Source of the DNA: Whitmania pigra
Taxonomy: Eukaryota > Annelida > Clitellata > Hirudinida > Haemopidae
Reading direction: 5' to 3'
DNA length: 64,000 bases
NCBI GenBank assembly: GCA_021613335.1
Contig: JAJTWR010000299.1
Location: 2,284,001 to 2,348,000, forward strand
Shown: positions 18,405 through 31,747 of the stretch, piece after piece
How the letters are laid out: each line of letters opens with the position of its first letter
Numbering within the stretch: position 1 is the first letter of the stretch
Program-made: the position numbers and the translations under genes
Notes under the pieces: model-generated
Told to the model about the DNA's origin: nothing
The model's database searches: none
What the model saw: the letters and a program-made list of their open reading frames with translations, nothing else

Positions 18405-19685
18405 ATGTCAACTATGTTGTCATTTGGAACAATTGTGAAAACTGCTGCAGCTTGTGCTGGAGTTGTAATTTTGGGGTATTGCATATATTTTGATCATAAG
18501 AGAAGGACAGATCCATTGTACTTTCAAAAGCTTCAAGAAAGTGAGTTGACAATTGTTCATAAATATATTTTCACCTCAAAATAAAAAAATTCGACTTAAT
18601 TGAGATTCTTTACAGATAATTAGGACATTGAAATTATGTTTCTTTTTAATACGCAGTGCATGCTTTAATTGCTGTTCCGTCGTTTTGGTCGAACATGTTT
18701 ATTTAGTATAAGCTACTCGAAAGGGCGTTATGGCCAATACCTTCACTATTTGAAATTACGTTGTCTTCTAAAATAAATTATTTTTATTATAACAGGAAGG
18801 AGGAAAGCTAAGGCACTCAAGGCAGTAAAGCATGAAAATGAACTGTTCAATGTAATTTTACAACAAATTTATGAGAAAATAAAAACTTAATTATGCTTAT
18901 AAATTTCCAGAAGACAGTGCTCGGTGATGCCAGGGCTTGTGAAGGATTTTTCGATCAGCAGTTCGAATTAGCAACCCGAAGTTTTCGGAATGGTAACGCT
19001 GATTTAAAAATTGTGACTTGCGTTTTTTGTAATTCATTTATTTAGCATCGTATGAGGCTTTTTGTAACCATTTACATAGCGTTCCTTTCTAAGGGCGCTT
19101 CTGGCAGTGCAGGCTGAACTCGTAGAGTATTACGAATGTTGCCGTTACCGCCTTATACAGGAACCAAACCCATTCTGCCAACTCGCACGCCTTAATAAAT
19201 CACTTTTGCAAAACTGTAATTTGAAGATAGGTAAAAGTGTCACGGCTTGCAATGAAACCCAGCTATTTTGAATTTCGCTTTAAATTATTATTTAGGATTA
19301 CATAAATAATGTTTCTTTTCTTGATTGTTTCAGATGAATTCGAGGAGGCCGTGGAACATTTCGCCAATGCTTTTGCAGTTCATCCCAAACCCCATGAGGC
19401 ACTAAAAGCAATGCTAGATATCCTACCACCCGGCATGATTCAACTCATCGAGTCCCTAATACCAGTGGTAAAAGAGGTTAGTGGTCCAAGTTTATTTCGC
19501 TTGATAAATGCGTATTTGCTTATGTTTGTGAGTTGATACTTTATTATATATTATATTTTTGTGATATATTTGTTTCTTCAAATATTTGAGACATCATTTA
19601 TCTGCAGAATATGTTTGCTTCCGAAAATTCCGCCGATACCGACAAGACCGTGGAGCACTTGACACTTGATGATGATCTCGAATGA
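18405..19685 (+). CDS. TOMM20: mitochondrial import receptor subunit TOM20 (5 exons)
   Basis: TOM20 is the outer-membrane receptor that recognises presequences for the TOM complex. Exons 18405-18540, 18796-18851, 18911-18992, 19334-19476 and 19608-19685 give 495 nt and 164 aa, somewhat longer than human (145). An N-terminal membrane anchor (AAACAGVVILGYCIYFDHKR) is followed by the characteristic DPLYFQ and RRRKAKALK basic stretch. A TPR-like helical domain follows (FEEAVEHFANAFAVHPKPHE, then ILPPGMIQLIESLIPVV), and the tail is acidic (LTLDDDLE), as in the family. The start is the first of two close ATGs (18405, 18414). The intron 18993-19333 carries SINE copy 2. A poly(A) signal is at about 19700-19705, and a dead hAT element starts less than 100 bp further on. 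Confidence 0.92.
19052..19190 (-). repeat. tRNA-derived SINE, copy 2
   Basis: The minus strand starts GTGCGAGTTGGCAGAATGGG, a diverged A box, and includes the family's CAGCCTGCACTGCC and CGCTATGTAAATGG blocks. It is more diverged than copies 1 and 3. It lies inside TOMM20 intron 3. Confidence 0.7.
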
Positions 19686-19780
19686 ACATTTTTGACATAA
19701 AATAAAAATAACAATCGTTATTCAGTTATGCATTTTAACATTAATGATTTGTCAGGTTAGCCAATACAGTCAAACTCGGC

Positions 19781-21045
19781 CAGGCCTGTAGCCAGAAAAT
19801 TATTTCGGGGGGATTCAAATTTTTTTATCCGATAAATAATAAATGTCAAATTCAAAACAAATTTTATTATAATATAAAATTAAATTGACAAGAACTTCTG
19901 GCAAATTTGTTCAAAACCTCATCAGGATCTCCTGAGATCTCTGTGAATACTGAGAAGAGCAAGTCCATTAAGCCTCACTTCTTTGGAATTTTGAAAATAT
20001 GACTTCATTCTTTTCATTGAAGAGAAGGATCTTTCAGCAGTTAAGGTTGAGACTTGCAATGTTGCCAAAATTCGAAGGAGCACTTTAATGTTGGGGATAG
20101 AACGCACCATTACACGTTAGAAAAGAATCAATTGCCGAAGATGGTCTGTCCTCGTCATTAGTTTTGTGCCACTTCATTTGCCACAAAGAAAACTCTGTAT
20201 CTAAAAGATGTGCATCTGGTAGGGGTGTTTCATAAAATAGTCCACATTGTTTTATACATTTCTTAATGTCATTATTTTTCACTAAAATGGTCTCAGATAG
20301 GGACTTCAAAATAATCAAATCTGCATGGTTTACTTTATGATATTCATGGTTTGAATGTGCTTTAAACACCTAAATGGCATCTTTCCATCTATTAAAAGGT
20401 GTCGCTACTAAAGAACCAAACTTTGACTGGCACTTTCCGCTTTCTCTCCCAAAAAGAACACAATATTTACAAAATGCCTCCTTTTTTTTCTTAGAATAGG
20501 AAAGCCAAGAAAAACAAACCAATGCATTTGGAATTTCAGACGGCGTTTAGACTCAACAGGAAATTAATTTCAGATTTCAGAGGGGTCCACGGAGATTTCA
20601 AAATAATTTCCTTGTCTTGCTCAGTAACTGGTGTTGCCACATAATTTCCAATATCGTATTCATTAAGAACTGCCATGTCTGCGTTCGTATCTTTGATATC
20701 AGATTGGTCTTCGTAATTTACTTCTTGATTCCCAGGTAATCTTGCAGTAGCATTTTCAAAATATTTCATTCAATTAGATATTTTCAATTAAACATTTGTT
20801 TAGATATTTTTCAAATAAAGTTGCGCATAAAACGAGTTTTATCAAGGATAATCAAAAAAAAAAGAGCGGAAGTCCCTGTATGAATACTTGGGCGATAACG
20901 ATGGCCTATTCTAATTATTGAGGCATACGCAATTTTACCGATCGAGCAATAAAGAAGGTTTTAATGTTTTATGACGTTAAGTAAAAAAACATTGTTGAAA
21001 AATATTTTGGGGGGTTGAACCCGTAACCCTCCCTCCCTCGGATGG
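19781..21045 (-). mobile_element. internally deleted hAT transposon (TTF/ZMYM-type)
   Basis: The minus strand holds scattered pieces of one hAT transposase. An N-terminal segment reads VLNEYDIGNYVATPVTEQDK. A zinc-finger-like block follows (SWLSYSKKKEAFCKYCVLFG, about 20400-20510), then a middle piece. The C-terminal dimerisation motif is STLTAERSFSSMKRMKSYF, then RLNGLALLSIHRDL (19922-20060). Most of the catalytic core between about 20200 and 20280 is missing. The ends resemble each other: GTAGCCAGAAAATTATTTCG plus GGGGG on the left, TTTTGGGGGGTTGAACCCG on the right. The boundaries are approximate. The element is non-functional as read. Confidence 0.75.
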
Positions 21046-22033
21046 ACTAAAACTGATTGCAAAATTGTTACTAGTCAAAAGCGTGTAAAAAGAATAGAAA
21101 AGCGGAAAGAGACGATTAAAAGCCATTTGCAATTACTGCATCATTTGGAGGTGCACAAACCATTCCAAAATTACAAACATAAAAAATTTGATCTTGTGGC
21201 TTGTCTAACTCAAAGTTCCTAATTGTAAAATCTTTTCAAAACGTTGATTTGACAACTATATGGCGGTAATTTATATGCTGTTATTCCCAGAAAACATTTC
21301 GCTTCAACTGAGCCGACATTCCAATGTCTGGTATCCTCATCGATTGAAAAACTCACGAGAGTTATTAGAAAAGTTATGGATTGCTCTATGTCAAGGCCCA
21401 GTGGAATTATGTACCTCTTGTATAAGTGCTGTATTTACTGCACTCCCCCATTGAAAAAGTCAGGCAGAGCAGACGATGAATAGAAAATAGCTAAGGCTAT
21501 CTGTACCGGAGGAAAGAGACTCCCACAGCGTAATCCAATTTAGACCGATGTCGTTGCTAAATATATTTAAGAATATGTATTTTTAAGGAAAAGTATCTTT
21601 CTCTCGGCGTTGCGTCGAGGCTCACTGAATGTCCGATGTCCAACAAGTACATATATGTATATATGTATATGTATACATCATTCCAGAAGGGTTCCCAGGC
21701 TCCATCGAGCATTCCTCAAAAACTGAGATGCAATTAAAAAGTCAATGAGACACCGTCTAAACGACTCGACTTGGCAAGGAGGGGTACTTTCTTTATATAT
21801 CTTTGTGTTTTCGTTTTAGGGTTGTAATGAGTCATTAGGTTGTCGCTTCAATTCCATTTGAAATCAATGAAGATGCTCGACGATATTTTGCTGTTCCTCG
21901 ATATTTAGTCATTGACTAGTTTTCCGATATTTAGTTCGCATTACCACGAGGTTTTCACATTAAAATGAAATAATTATCATTCCTCCTGGCATTTTCCTGC
22001 ATAATTATGTGGTAATTAATTCCAAGAAAAGTG
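21046..22033. other. intergenic DNA upstream of the Kunitz-like gene
   Basis: No gene is recognised. A short ATATGTATAT-type microsatellite lies near 21650-21675. The reading frame at 21260-21454 starts with a real ATG but shows no family similarity I can recognise. Confidence 0.45.
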
Positions 22034-22040
22034 TATAAAA
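22034..22040 (+). promoter_or_regulatory. TATA box of the Kunitz-like gene
   Basis: TATAAAA lies 66 bp before ATG 22106. The spacing fits a transcription start near 22065 and a short 5' UTR. It is the clearest core promoter in the window and fits a tissue-specific secreted protein. Confidence 0.65.
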
Positions 22041-22105
22041 ACACTTTCAGCAGAGACTTCAACATTCGGAGAAGAACATTTGTATCTTATCCAGTTAAAG
22101 CTAAA

Positions 22106-22819
22106 ATGCATTTCAAACTGCTAGTTCTTGCCGTCTTCATTGGCTGTTTGGAAGCCAATGACTTGAAAAGTTAGTATTACAAAGTAATATAAAGGCCTTT
22201 TCAAAGCCCTATTCTTCTGCCGTCGCGTTCAGATGTTATAAATTATTCACTTGTATAATGAGGGTTGATATCAAATGCTCGATTGAAATGATTGAACAGA
22301 GGAATACCAAAAAAGATGCCTTTTGAATGCTGAGGATTTCAGCTCTCCTCATCGCTGCTCTGACGGAAAAGAAATTGTGAGTTTCTTTTACGAAAAACAA
22401 CTGAATTCATGTCATGCTGTCACACACCTCACCTGTCACGGAGATCCGAAATTTTTCAAGAACCTGGAATACTGCCTTCTCGCATGCACTGGAAAATCCG
22501 GTAAAACTAAAAATTCAAATATTAAAGATTTTTCAATTTTTAAGATTCAAATTCTGATTAGGAACATTTGAAATATGAAACAAAACTTCGTAGCTAAGTA
22601 ATGATCTAAAGATTTGGTTATTTTTTTTAGAAAAAATAAAATAAATTATCTCTTGAATATCATGAAAACTATTTTTTGTCAGGTTCGGTTTCAGAATATT
22701 CGCTAGAGGCTCTTAATGCCGAAGTGAAAGATGAGGGTCACAAAAAAGGACATGTTAAAAGTCACCCTACCCACGAGGATGATAAAGTTGAATCTCACAA
22801 GAAAGAAACCCAAGCTTGA
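22106..22819 (+). CDS. small secreted Kunitz-like protein (3 exons)
   Basis: Exons 22106-22169, 22300-22500 and 22683-22819 encode 133 aa. A signal peptide (MHFKLLVLAVFIGCLEA) is followed by one six-cysteine domain with spacing C-12-C-17-C-7-C-12-C-3-C. The last three gaps (7, 12, 3) are exactly Kunitz/BPTI spacing, and the FFYEKQLNSC segment resembles the Kunitz FYY/F..C core. The first loop is longer than the usual eight residues, and the residue after Cys2 (the canonical P1 site) is Ser instead of Lys or Arg, so trypsin inhibition is doubtful. Exon 3 encodes a hydrophilic tail rich in His, Lys and Glu (GHKKGHVKSHPTHED). The role is unknown: it could be a protease inhibitor, or a Kunitz-fold protein with another function. 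There is a TATA box upstream and a poly(A)-like ATTAAA near 22984. Confidence 0.78.
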
Positions 22820-22989
22820 AAAAAATGGCCAAAATGCTTGTTTATTTTTTTTATTCTATTGCTTCCTCTTTCTTAAAATTTCAAAAGTTCTTGAACAATT
22901 GTAGAACTTGAGCTCATTTCAAAAATTTACAACTTAATTTTTTTCTGAAATGTTTTAAGTTTGTATCGAAATTAAATTATGAAAATTAA

Positions 22990-25050
<2,061 letters not shown>

Positions 25051-25051
25051 G

Positions 25052-25080
25052 TGACGTCACGGTATTATGACATCACGTGG
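25052..25080 (+). promoter_or_regulatory. CRE palindrome and E-box upstream of the presumed netrin first exon
   Basis: A perfect cAMP-response-element palindrome TGACGTCA lies at 25052-25059. TGACATCACGTGG follows at about 25068-25080 and includes a CACGTG E-box. They lie about 170 bp before ATG 25231. Function is inferred from consensus only. Confidence 0.4.
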
Positions 25081-25230
25081 TCCTATTGGAGGCTACGTGA
25101 TAATCAGGAGTTATCAGAACGTTCAACTACAGCAATCATTCAATTGTCGTGTCTCAAACGAGGGAAGGAGTGAAGAATTGAAAAGAACCCGATTGAAGGA
25201 AACATTTATTTGCTCGTATTTAAACTAACA

Positions 25231-28200
25231 ATGAAACATTTTCAACTCGGTGAGTGACAGAAATACAGAAATTGTTTATGAATTTTCATGATCGTATCTT
25301 GTGAGTTTCCTTTTGTAATTAGTAGATTTTATTTAATAGTAAGTTAATTACGTCAGTTAGATGAAAACAATTATGAACGTGATGTACGTTTTTTAATGGT
25401 TGCGAGATTTGTGATCATTGATTGAAATCAATCGAGCTTCAAGTGGCTTTCTAAAAGCAATTCTTTAAACTCTAAGAATCAAAGTATTTGAAAGACTTTA
25501 ATAAAATAAATGCATAACTAGATAATTTCTTATTCATTGAAACATTCTTGAAAGTTCATCCATTTGTTTCCAAAACATCTGAAAAGATGCTATCGCGCTG
25601 AACCACGAGTAAAAAAATGTATAACATTTATGTAGCCTCAACTTGTTAATAAGGCCGTGATATAATCATAGCCGTCATCATCATCATCATCTTCCTTTTC
25701 TTCATGATCATTATCATCTTCGCTCCTTTATGACTGTTCCGTTCGTTTGTTCTTTTCCGCCTGTGTTTTTATTTCTTGTTGCTCCCTTAATTGTAGGAAA
25801 TCATTACCACCACCAACTTATTGATGCTTCCATATTGATAAATCATAAATGTTTGAGATGACACCTGATGTTGTCAGAATTACAGCTATGTTTAATGCTC
25901 AATCATTATGTTCAGTTAATTAGCATAATTATTTATTTATTTGATTAAATTCCGTTGCATAACTAAGATATTTAGTCTTAACACAATTGTAATAACTGGT
26001 GAGATTAAATGAATCATTATTTTGTGATCTGCTTATGCGAATGTCAAACATCATTTAACAAACGGGAGGAATAAAGGATGTAATTTGGATATGTTAAAAA
26101 GTTCGGCTAAGTCAATCAAGAAGCAAGACGATTTAAAATTATTAAGAAACTGATTTAGTTAAATTTAAAAATTTAGTAAAACATCTTTAATATTCTTGCA
26201 GTTCTCCGAACTTAAATGTAACTCATAAAACCAGTTCACACATCAAGCCTTCTTTATCCTGCATTCCTTTTCAAAGTCCTTGTCATATAAATCTTTTCCC
26301 ATGAGGATTGTTCGATATGAACTTAATGAGATTAGCTCTGATCTATTATTAGTTAATTTTAATAACTAGCACAATTGCAAACTGGGTTCCAAGAAGCAGT
26401 AGATTAAATCAAATTCTGTCGGGACTCCGTTTAGCTATCCCGCAGCTTAGAATAGATCGAAATTCTTCTACGCGTAAAACATCGACACTCAAACTGTGGC
26501 TTTTTGCAGAGATGTGCTCGTGAGGCATTGAAATAATTATTTTATGGTTACAAATGCAAATGGCAAAAATGGCATGTTTTTCGACGAAATCTAAAATAAA
26601 TTCTTTTGACAAGTTCCCAAGAGCCCCCGAGGGCTCATAAAACGATCTTTGGAGGACAGGCTTTGATTAACAAGTCATTAAGCTCAATTAATTTATTCTA
26701 ATCACCGTTATTTGCATGACAATGGACACTTCTTTAAGCCTGCTAACTTTTTATTGGAGTGCCTTAAACGAGGAACACTTGGCTTGAAATTATGCTAAAA
26801 ATAGAACATTGTGCCATTGATAAATATAAAATGTTATTTTAACGCAACGTCTGCCAAATCATTCTCAGTGGATAATCCTCTGGTTCTTGATCAGTTGTGA
26901 TTGAGTCGTAAACGTGTAACGACTGCGAACGTAACTCTGTCAACTTCATCGCTTCATTGGTTGTATGATTACTTCCATTCTGCTTCTTCGTATGAATCTT
27001 GCAAGATAAATGAAGCTTTTAATTAATAGGTTTTCGTTGAATTGATAATAATACGTAATATTTAGAAGCGCTAAAGTACTCGTTGTGCAGCAGCAGCGAA
27101 ACATCGGCACAAACTCCAAAGTCCTCGCTACTGTCGCCAACTGTCCAATGAAAATGACGAGGACACATCTCACATCGACTTCATGGTGTCTGACACTGAT
27201 TGACTGGCAACTCTCCGCCCATCTGCAACATTTCATTATGCAAAGGAGGAGTCCAAAATGGGCCCTCACTATTTGGCTCTCGAATAATTGTTATCTACGA
27301 GTAAAGGGTATAAATAATCTCCAAGTTGTGAAGCCATTCATATGCATGTCAGAATATCGTGCTGTTTCATTCAAAAGTTGCTATTTGTCTAAAAACTCTC
27401 TAAAGAAGAGTGAATAATAGAATAAGCTTGCCGTCTGCGAAGATAGACGTCGATAGTTTTTAGTTTAAACTTGTTTCTCTGTCGTTTGCATGGTTCGACA
27501 CCGATCAGAAGCTATGCATTTCTAGGTTCAATGTTTTCTTGCTATTTGAACTTTTCAAAGAAGGTTAGAGTTCATGAGTTGCCGTCGAGTCAAAACTAAA
27601 ATAGATTTTTCTAAAATTTTCCAAATTTAGGAGCAATGCAGCTACTCACGTGGTTTCCATCTGTGATTTTGTTCGTCGTCATCTTCCATCAGCCAGGAAG
27701 AGTGGCTTCCTCGTCGACATTCCTCGACATATTCTCTCTTCCACTTCCAGACAACAGCGACCCGTGCTACGATTCCGATGGTAAGCCTAAAAGATGCATA
27801 GCAGACTTCGTCAACGTTGCCTTCAGTCGTCAGATGACAGCAACAAGTACTTGTGGCGAATATGGACCATCGAAGCACTGCCAACCTTCGGCAAACCAAG
27901 GAATTTCAGGCACAAAGACATGCTTCTTATGCGACAATTCACATCCCAAAAGGAGACATCCAGCATCGTATTTGACGGATCTCAACAACCCCAACAATCT
28001 CACTTGTTGGGTCTCTGAAAACAATGTCCAGTACCCGAAGAATGTTTCACTGACTCTGAACATAGGAAAGAAGTTCGAAATAACTTATGTGAGCCTTCAG
28101 TTTTGCTCTCCAAGGCCGGATTCTATGGCGGTTTTCAAAAGCGTCGACCACGGAAAAACTTGGATTCCATTTCAGTTTTATTCCAGTCAGTGCAGAAAGA

Positions 28201-31200
28201 TTTACAACAAGGGGCCACGAGGAACGGTAAACAAAGCCAACGAGCAGGAGGCCCTGTGTACAGATGCCTACAGTGGTTCCATCGACAACGTACAGGCTGC
28301 TACCGGAGCAGGATCGAGGATCGCCTTCGTGGCTCTCGAGGGAAGACCATCTGCTCATGACTTCGACAACAGCCCCGTCTTACAGGACTGGATAACTGCC
28401 ACCGACATCAGGGTCACTTTCAACAGATTGACAGAAAACATGGGCAGTAATGCGGATCACGAAGAAGCGAGCAAAGATTCTCATTACTATTCCCTGTCGG
28501 ATTTTGCCGTCGGTGGTCGATGCAAATGCAACGGACATGCCAGCAAGTGCACAGCCCACGGAGGAAAGACGGTCTGCGATTGTAGGCACAACACGGCTGG
28601 CACCGACTGCGAGAAGTGCAAACCTTTCCATGCAGATCGACCGTGGGCCAGAGCTACCGAGAAAGATGCACACGAATGCATAGGTGAGTGCGCTTAATTG
28701 CTTCAACGAAAACACCTGATTGGCACGTGTGAATTTCTCATCTGAGTGTGTTACACCTGTTTATGAGCCTAGTTTCCATGACAGCTGAAGGTTTACTTAA
28801 CCGACTCATTAAATTCAGGATCTTGCCGGACATGTTTCGATGTCCCGTGATTTCTTTGAATTTAGAATCGGGGACTTAATTAGGTGCAATTGTATCGGTA
28901 ACCATAGAAGCTCGATCGATCTATGTTAGTGCGCCAGACAACAACAACAACAACAAACAATAACAACAACAACAACAATAATAACAACCATTATTTCCAG
29001 CCTGCAACTGCAACCAACACGCACACAGATGTAGGTTCAACAAGGAGATGTATCTCTTGTCCGGCAGAAGGAGCGGTGGAATATGCGTCAAGTGTCGTCA
29101 TCACACGTCGGGCAGACACTGTCACTATTGTTCAGAGGGTTACTACAGAGATCTGTCCAAACCAATGACTCACCAGATGGCCTGTATGTGTAAGTAATTG
29201 CTTTTGTCTTAAATGACTTACAGCCGAGTTGAGGCAAAAGTTTTTCTAGGTTGTCGTCTTCTGATTGGCTACAATCAGTCTCCATGAGATTCGACGAGCA
29301 GTCAAGACAATCGAATGGATTATAGGACTCATCATACGAACAAACACAATCAGATTGTTACCCCGAGCGAGAAAATTGCTCTAAGACGGGCGCAAACAAC
29401 GCAAATAAGTTTGAATAAATAAAAAGAGGAGCAGCAGAAATTAGTCCTGCTAGACATTAAATAATTGCACAAATTTGGCACTTCACGTTCTGCATTCAAA
29501 AGAACTTAACAGCGGGCATAAGAAGGACATTTAATATGGATTACTGCAGGTGCTATTCGTGGTGGTGCTAGTGACGATAATGGTTATGACTGTGATTATT
29601 ATGATTATTAATATTACATGCACAAATATAAATGCAAAGAAAAAAACTTTTGAAAAACTTGTAACTTTGTAATAAGCTTGTTCAACTGATGATTGTCTTC
29701 CTGTCGCTAACAATGCCGAGAATGAATGATTTCGTTTCGCGCGAAACACGTGCTTAAATTCTTCTGCCGTAGCAGGCAATTCTACACAGGAGAATTAACG
29801 CCAGATGTGAACCAATTGAAATGATCAATCAACTCCTTTTTATTTGCCAGCTTGCGATTGCCACCCCATCGGTGCCATGGGACAATCCTGCAACCAAACG
29901 ACCGGCCAATGTCAATGCAAAGAAGGTGTCACTGGACTCAACTGCAACAGATGTGCCAAGGGATATCAGCAGAGCAGGTCGCCAATAACCCCATGCACCA
30001 GTAAGCACCAAATGGCTTATCCCGCTCAATGCTTAATTTGCAAGCAACAAGACCACTTTCATTTCCTACTTAAGTCTCCTTAGAGAGCATTTCGCTAATA
30101 CCTCACCCTAAGTGTTTCCATTTATCTGCAAATAGCTGAATCTGTTTACAGAAATTCCGGACTTTCCCGAAGGAGGCAGGTCAACTAAGCCGGGCGATAA
30201 AAGTAAGTTGAATTGTGCGCTTATTGGAGGTTGCCGGAGAATATGATGCACGTAATGAGCTATCAGCGAACAATTTGTCTGAGAAGTTGCAGAGGAAATA
30301 AATTCTCGCAAAGCCTCTGTTCATAAACAGGCAGCTGACTCAAAACTATCAGGGAGAGAAATATTTCTCAACAGATTTTCACATCTGTTCACTAGCATGC
30401 TAACCTGCCTAGCGTAAGACATCTCCCCAAGTCGGTAATTGGAAGGAAAAATAAACAACACATTTCTAGCATCCGCACAAAAACAATCCTGTCTAAGAAA
30501 AATGGCCACAGTGCACGAGAAATCCTTTTTCTGTGCGACGCTTAAAATTATTTCACGCTAGCGATGTGCGTGACTCACGTTACTAATGCGATTAAGATAA
30601 TTATGTTAATAATTTGTTTTATTAATTATTTTTTATTTATTATTCGAGCGGAAAACCGACAAATCAAAGCGAGCAATGCAAATGGGCGGATTATCAATAT
30701 TTAATTACCAAAAATCTACCGTCAACCTGCTTCGTAAAATATTTAAATCTCGATAAAGTTGTCGAAGACTAGTTCCTGTGATTTCAAGCTTTAATAATTC
30801 TAACTGGAACAATTCTATTTTATAAGAAATGCTAGATGACCTCTACGTTGCATAAGTGTTTGCTGCAGATTGGTTCTTTTGTTTCAACTTTGTATCAAGA
30901 AACCATCTGAAAGACTTGCGGATGAATGAAGCAAATAAAAAATTATATGAAAATAATAAGCCATATAATGACAATATTAAAATTAATAATTGCGGCTTTT
31001 AGAGAACTTTTCATCTTTCTCAGAGGGTTGTGGAAACTGTTCAAGAAAGTCGAGAAAAATCACTCCTGTTAAATATTGCAAGAGAGATTACGGTAAGAAG
31101 TGTCATTAGTTATTATTCCCCCGTCTCGTTATTATTGTTAACTTTCACCATTTTCGATCCTTCTTTTCCAGCCATCCATGCCAAAGTAACGTCGAGGGAA

Positions 31201-31497
31201 ATAATCGGAGAATGGGCCAAATTCAGCGTTCAAGTGTTCAGCGTCTTCAAAAAGTCAAAAGACAGACTAAGACGAGGAGAAGACACCGTTTGGGTTTCCA
31301 TCAAGGATCTCAACTGCAGATGTCCGAGGCTGAGAGTCAAGCAATCGTACCTCATCGTTGGAAAAGATTCGAGCAGTTCCAGAGGAGGAATAATCCTCGA
31401 TCAGACGAGTCTCGTTGTTCCTTGGAGCGAACAACAGGCGCTGAGAATTAAACAGATCACTAAATCTCATAAATGCAAAGGAAGGGAAAATATCTGA
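25231..31497 (+). CDS. NTN1: netrin (axon guidance protein; 7 exons)
   Basis: Netrin is a secreted laminin-related guidance cue. Exons: 25231-25249 (inferred), 27631-28683, 29001-29189, 29851-30000, 30152-30202, 31024-31092 and 31172-31497. From ATG 27636 the protein is 610 aa; the inferred first exon joins in frame and adds eight residues (MKHFQLGA). In order it has a signal peptide, a laminin N-terminal domain (about residues 30-280) and EGF-like repeat 1 ([20 protein letters not shown]). Repeat 2 follows ([14 protein letters not shown]), then repeat 3 ([20 protein letters not shown]). A short linker precedes the C-terminal NTR domain with its basic tail. All introns from exon 2 on are phase 1, as in netrins. 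If the first exon is not used, translation starts at 27636, which alone gives a good signal peptide. A poly(A) signal AATAAA is at 31742-31747. It belongs to the canonical netrin class; paralogue number cannot be set from one copy. Confidence 0.94.
25250..27630 (+). other. presumed first intron of netrin
   Basis: It has a GTGAGTG donor at 25250 and a CCAAATTTAG acceptor at 27630. No other gene is recognised inside. The overlapping open frames at 26946-27417 on both strands show no family similarity. It contains a (CAT)n-like stretch at about 25676-25692. Confidence 0.5.
28939..28990 (+). repeat. (AAC)n microsatellite in netrin intron
   Basis: An interrupted ACA/AAC repeat with two ACAATAA-type interruptions, ending about 10 bp before the acceptor of the exon at 29001. 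Confidence 0.9.
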
Positions 31498-31747
31498 TGG
31501 AGATTTCAACGATGAGGATATGGTAAATAATATTATGCGACTGAAATTTAGGCTTGTTTTACAATTTTTGTTCCCTGTCTTAAGAACACATTCGTAGAAG
31601 CTTATGGTCATCGAGTCAGCTTGTAAACTTACAGTCATTTAAACTTTTTTCCAACATTTGTACACGTTTTCAACTTTCGATAGGAGCAGACTAGGCTCAT
31701 TTGTTATGCTATCATTTATGATTTGTTTTTTAATCGTTACGAATAAA

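Noticed and set aside
26946..27417. Overlapping 107- and 110-aa frames on opposite strands upstream of netrin.
   Set aside because: There are no recognisable domains and no splice context, and the two strands are open over the same GC-richer patch, as expected by chance.
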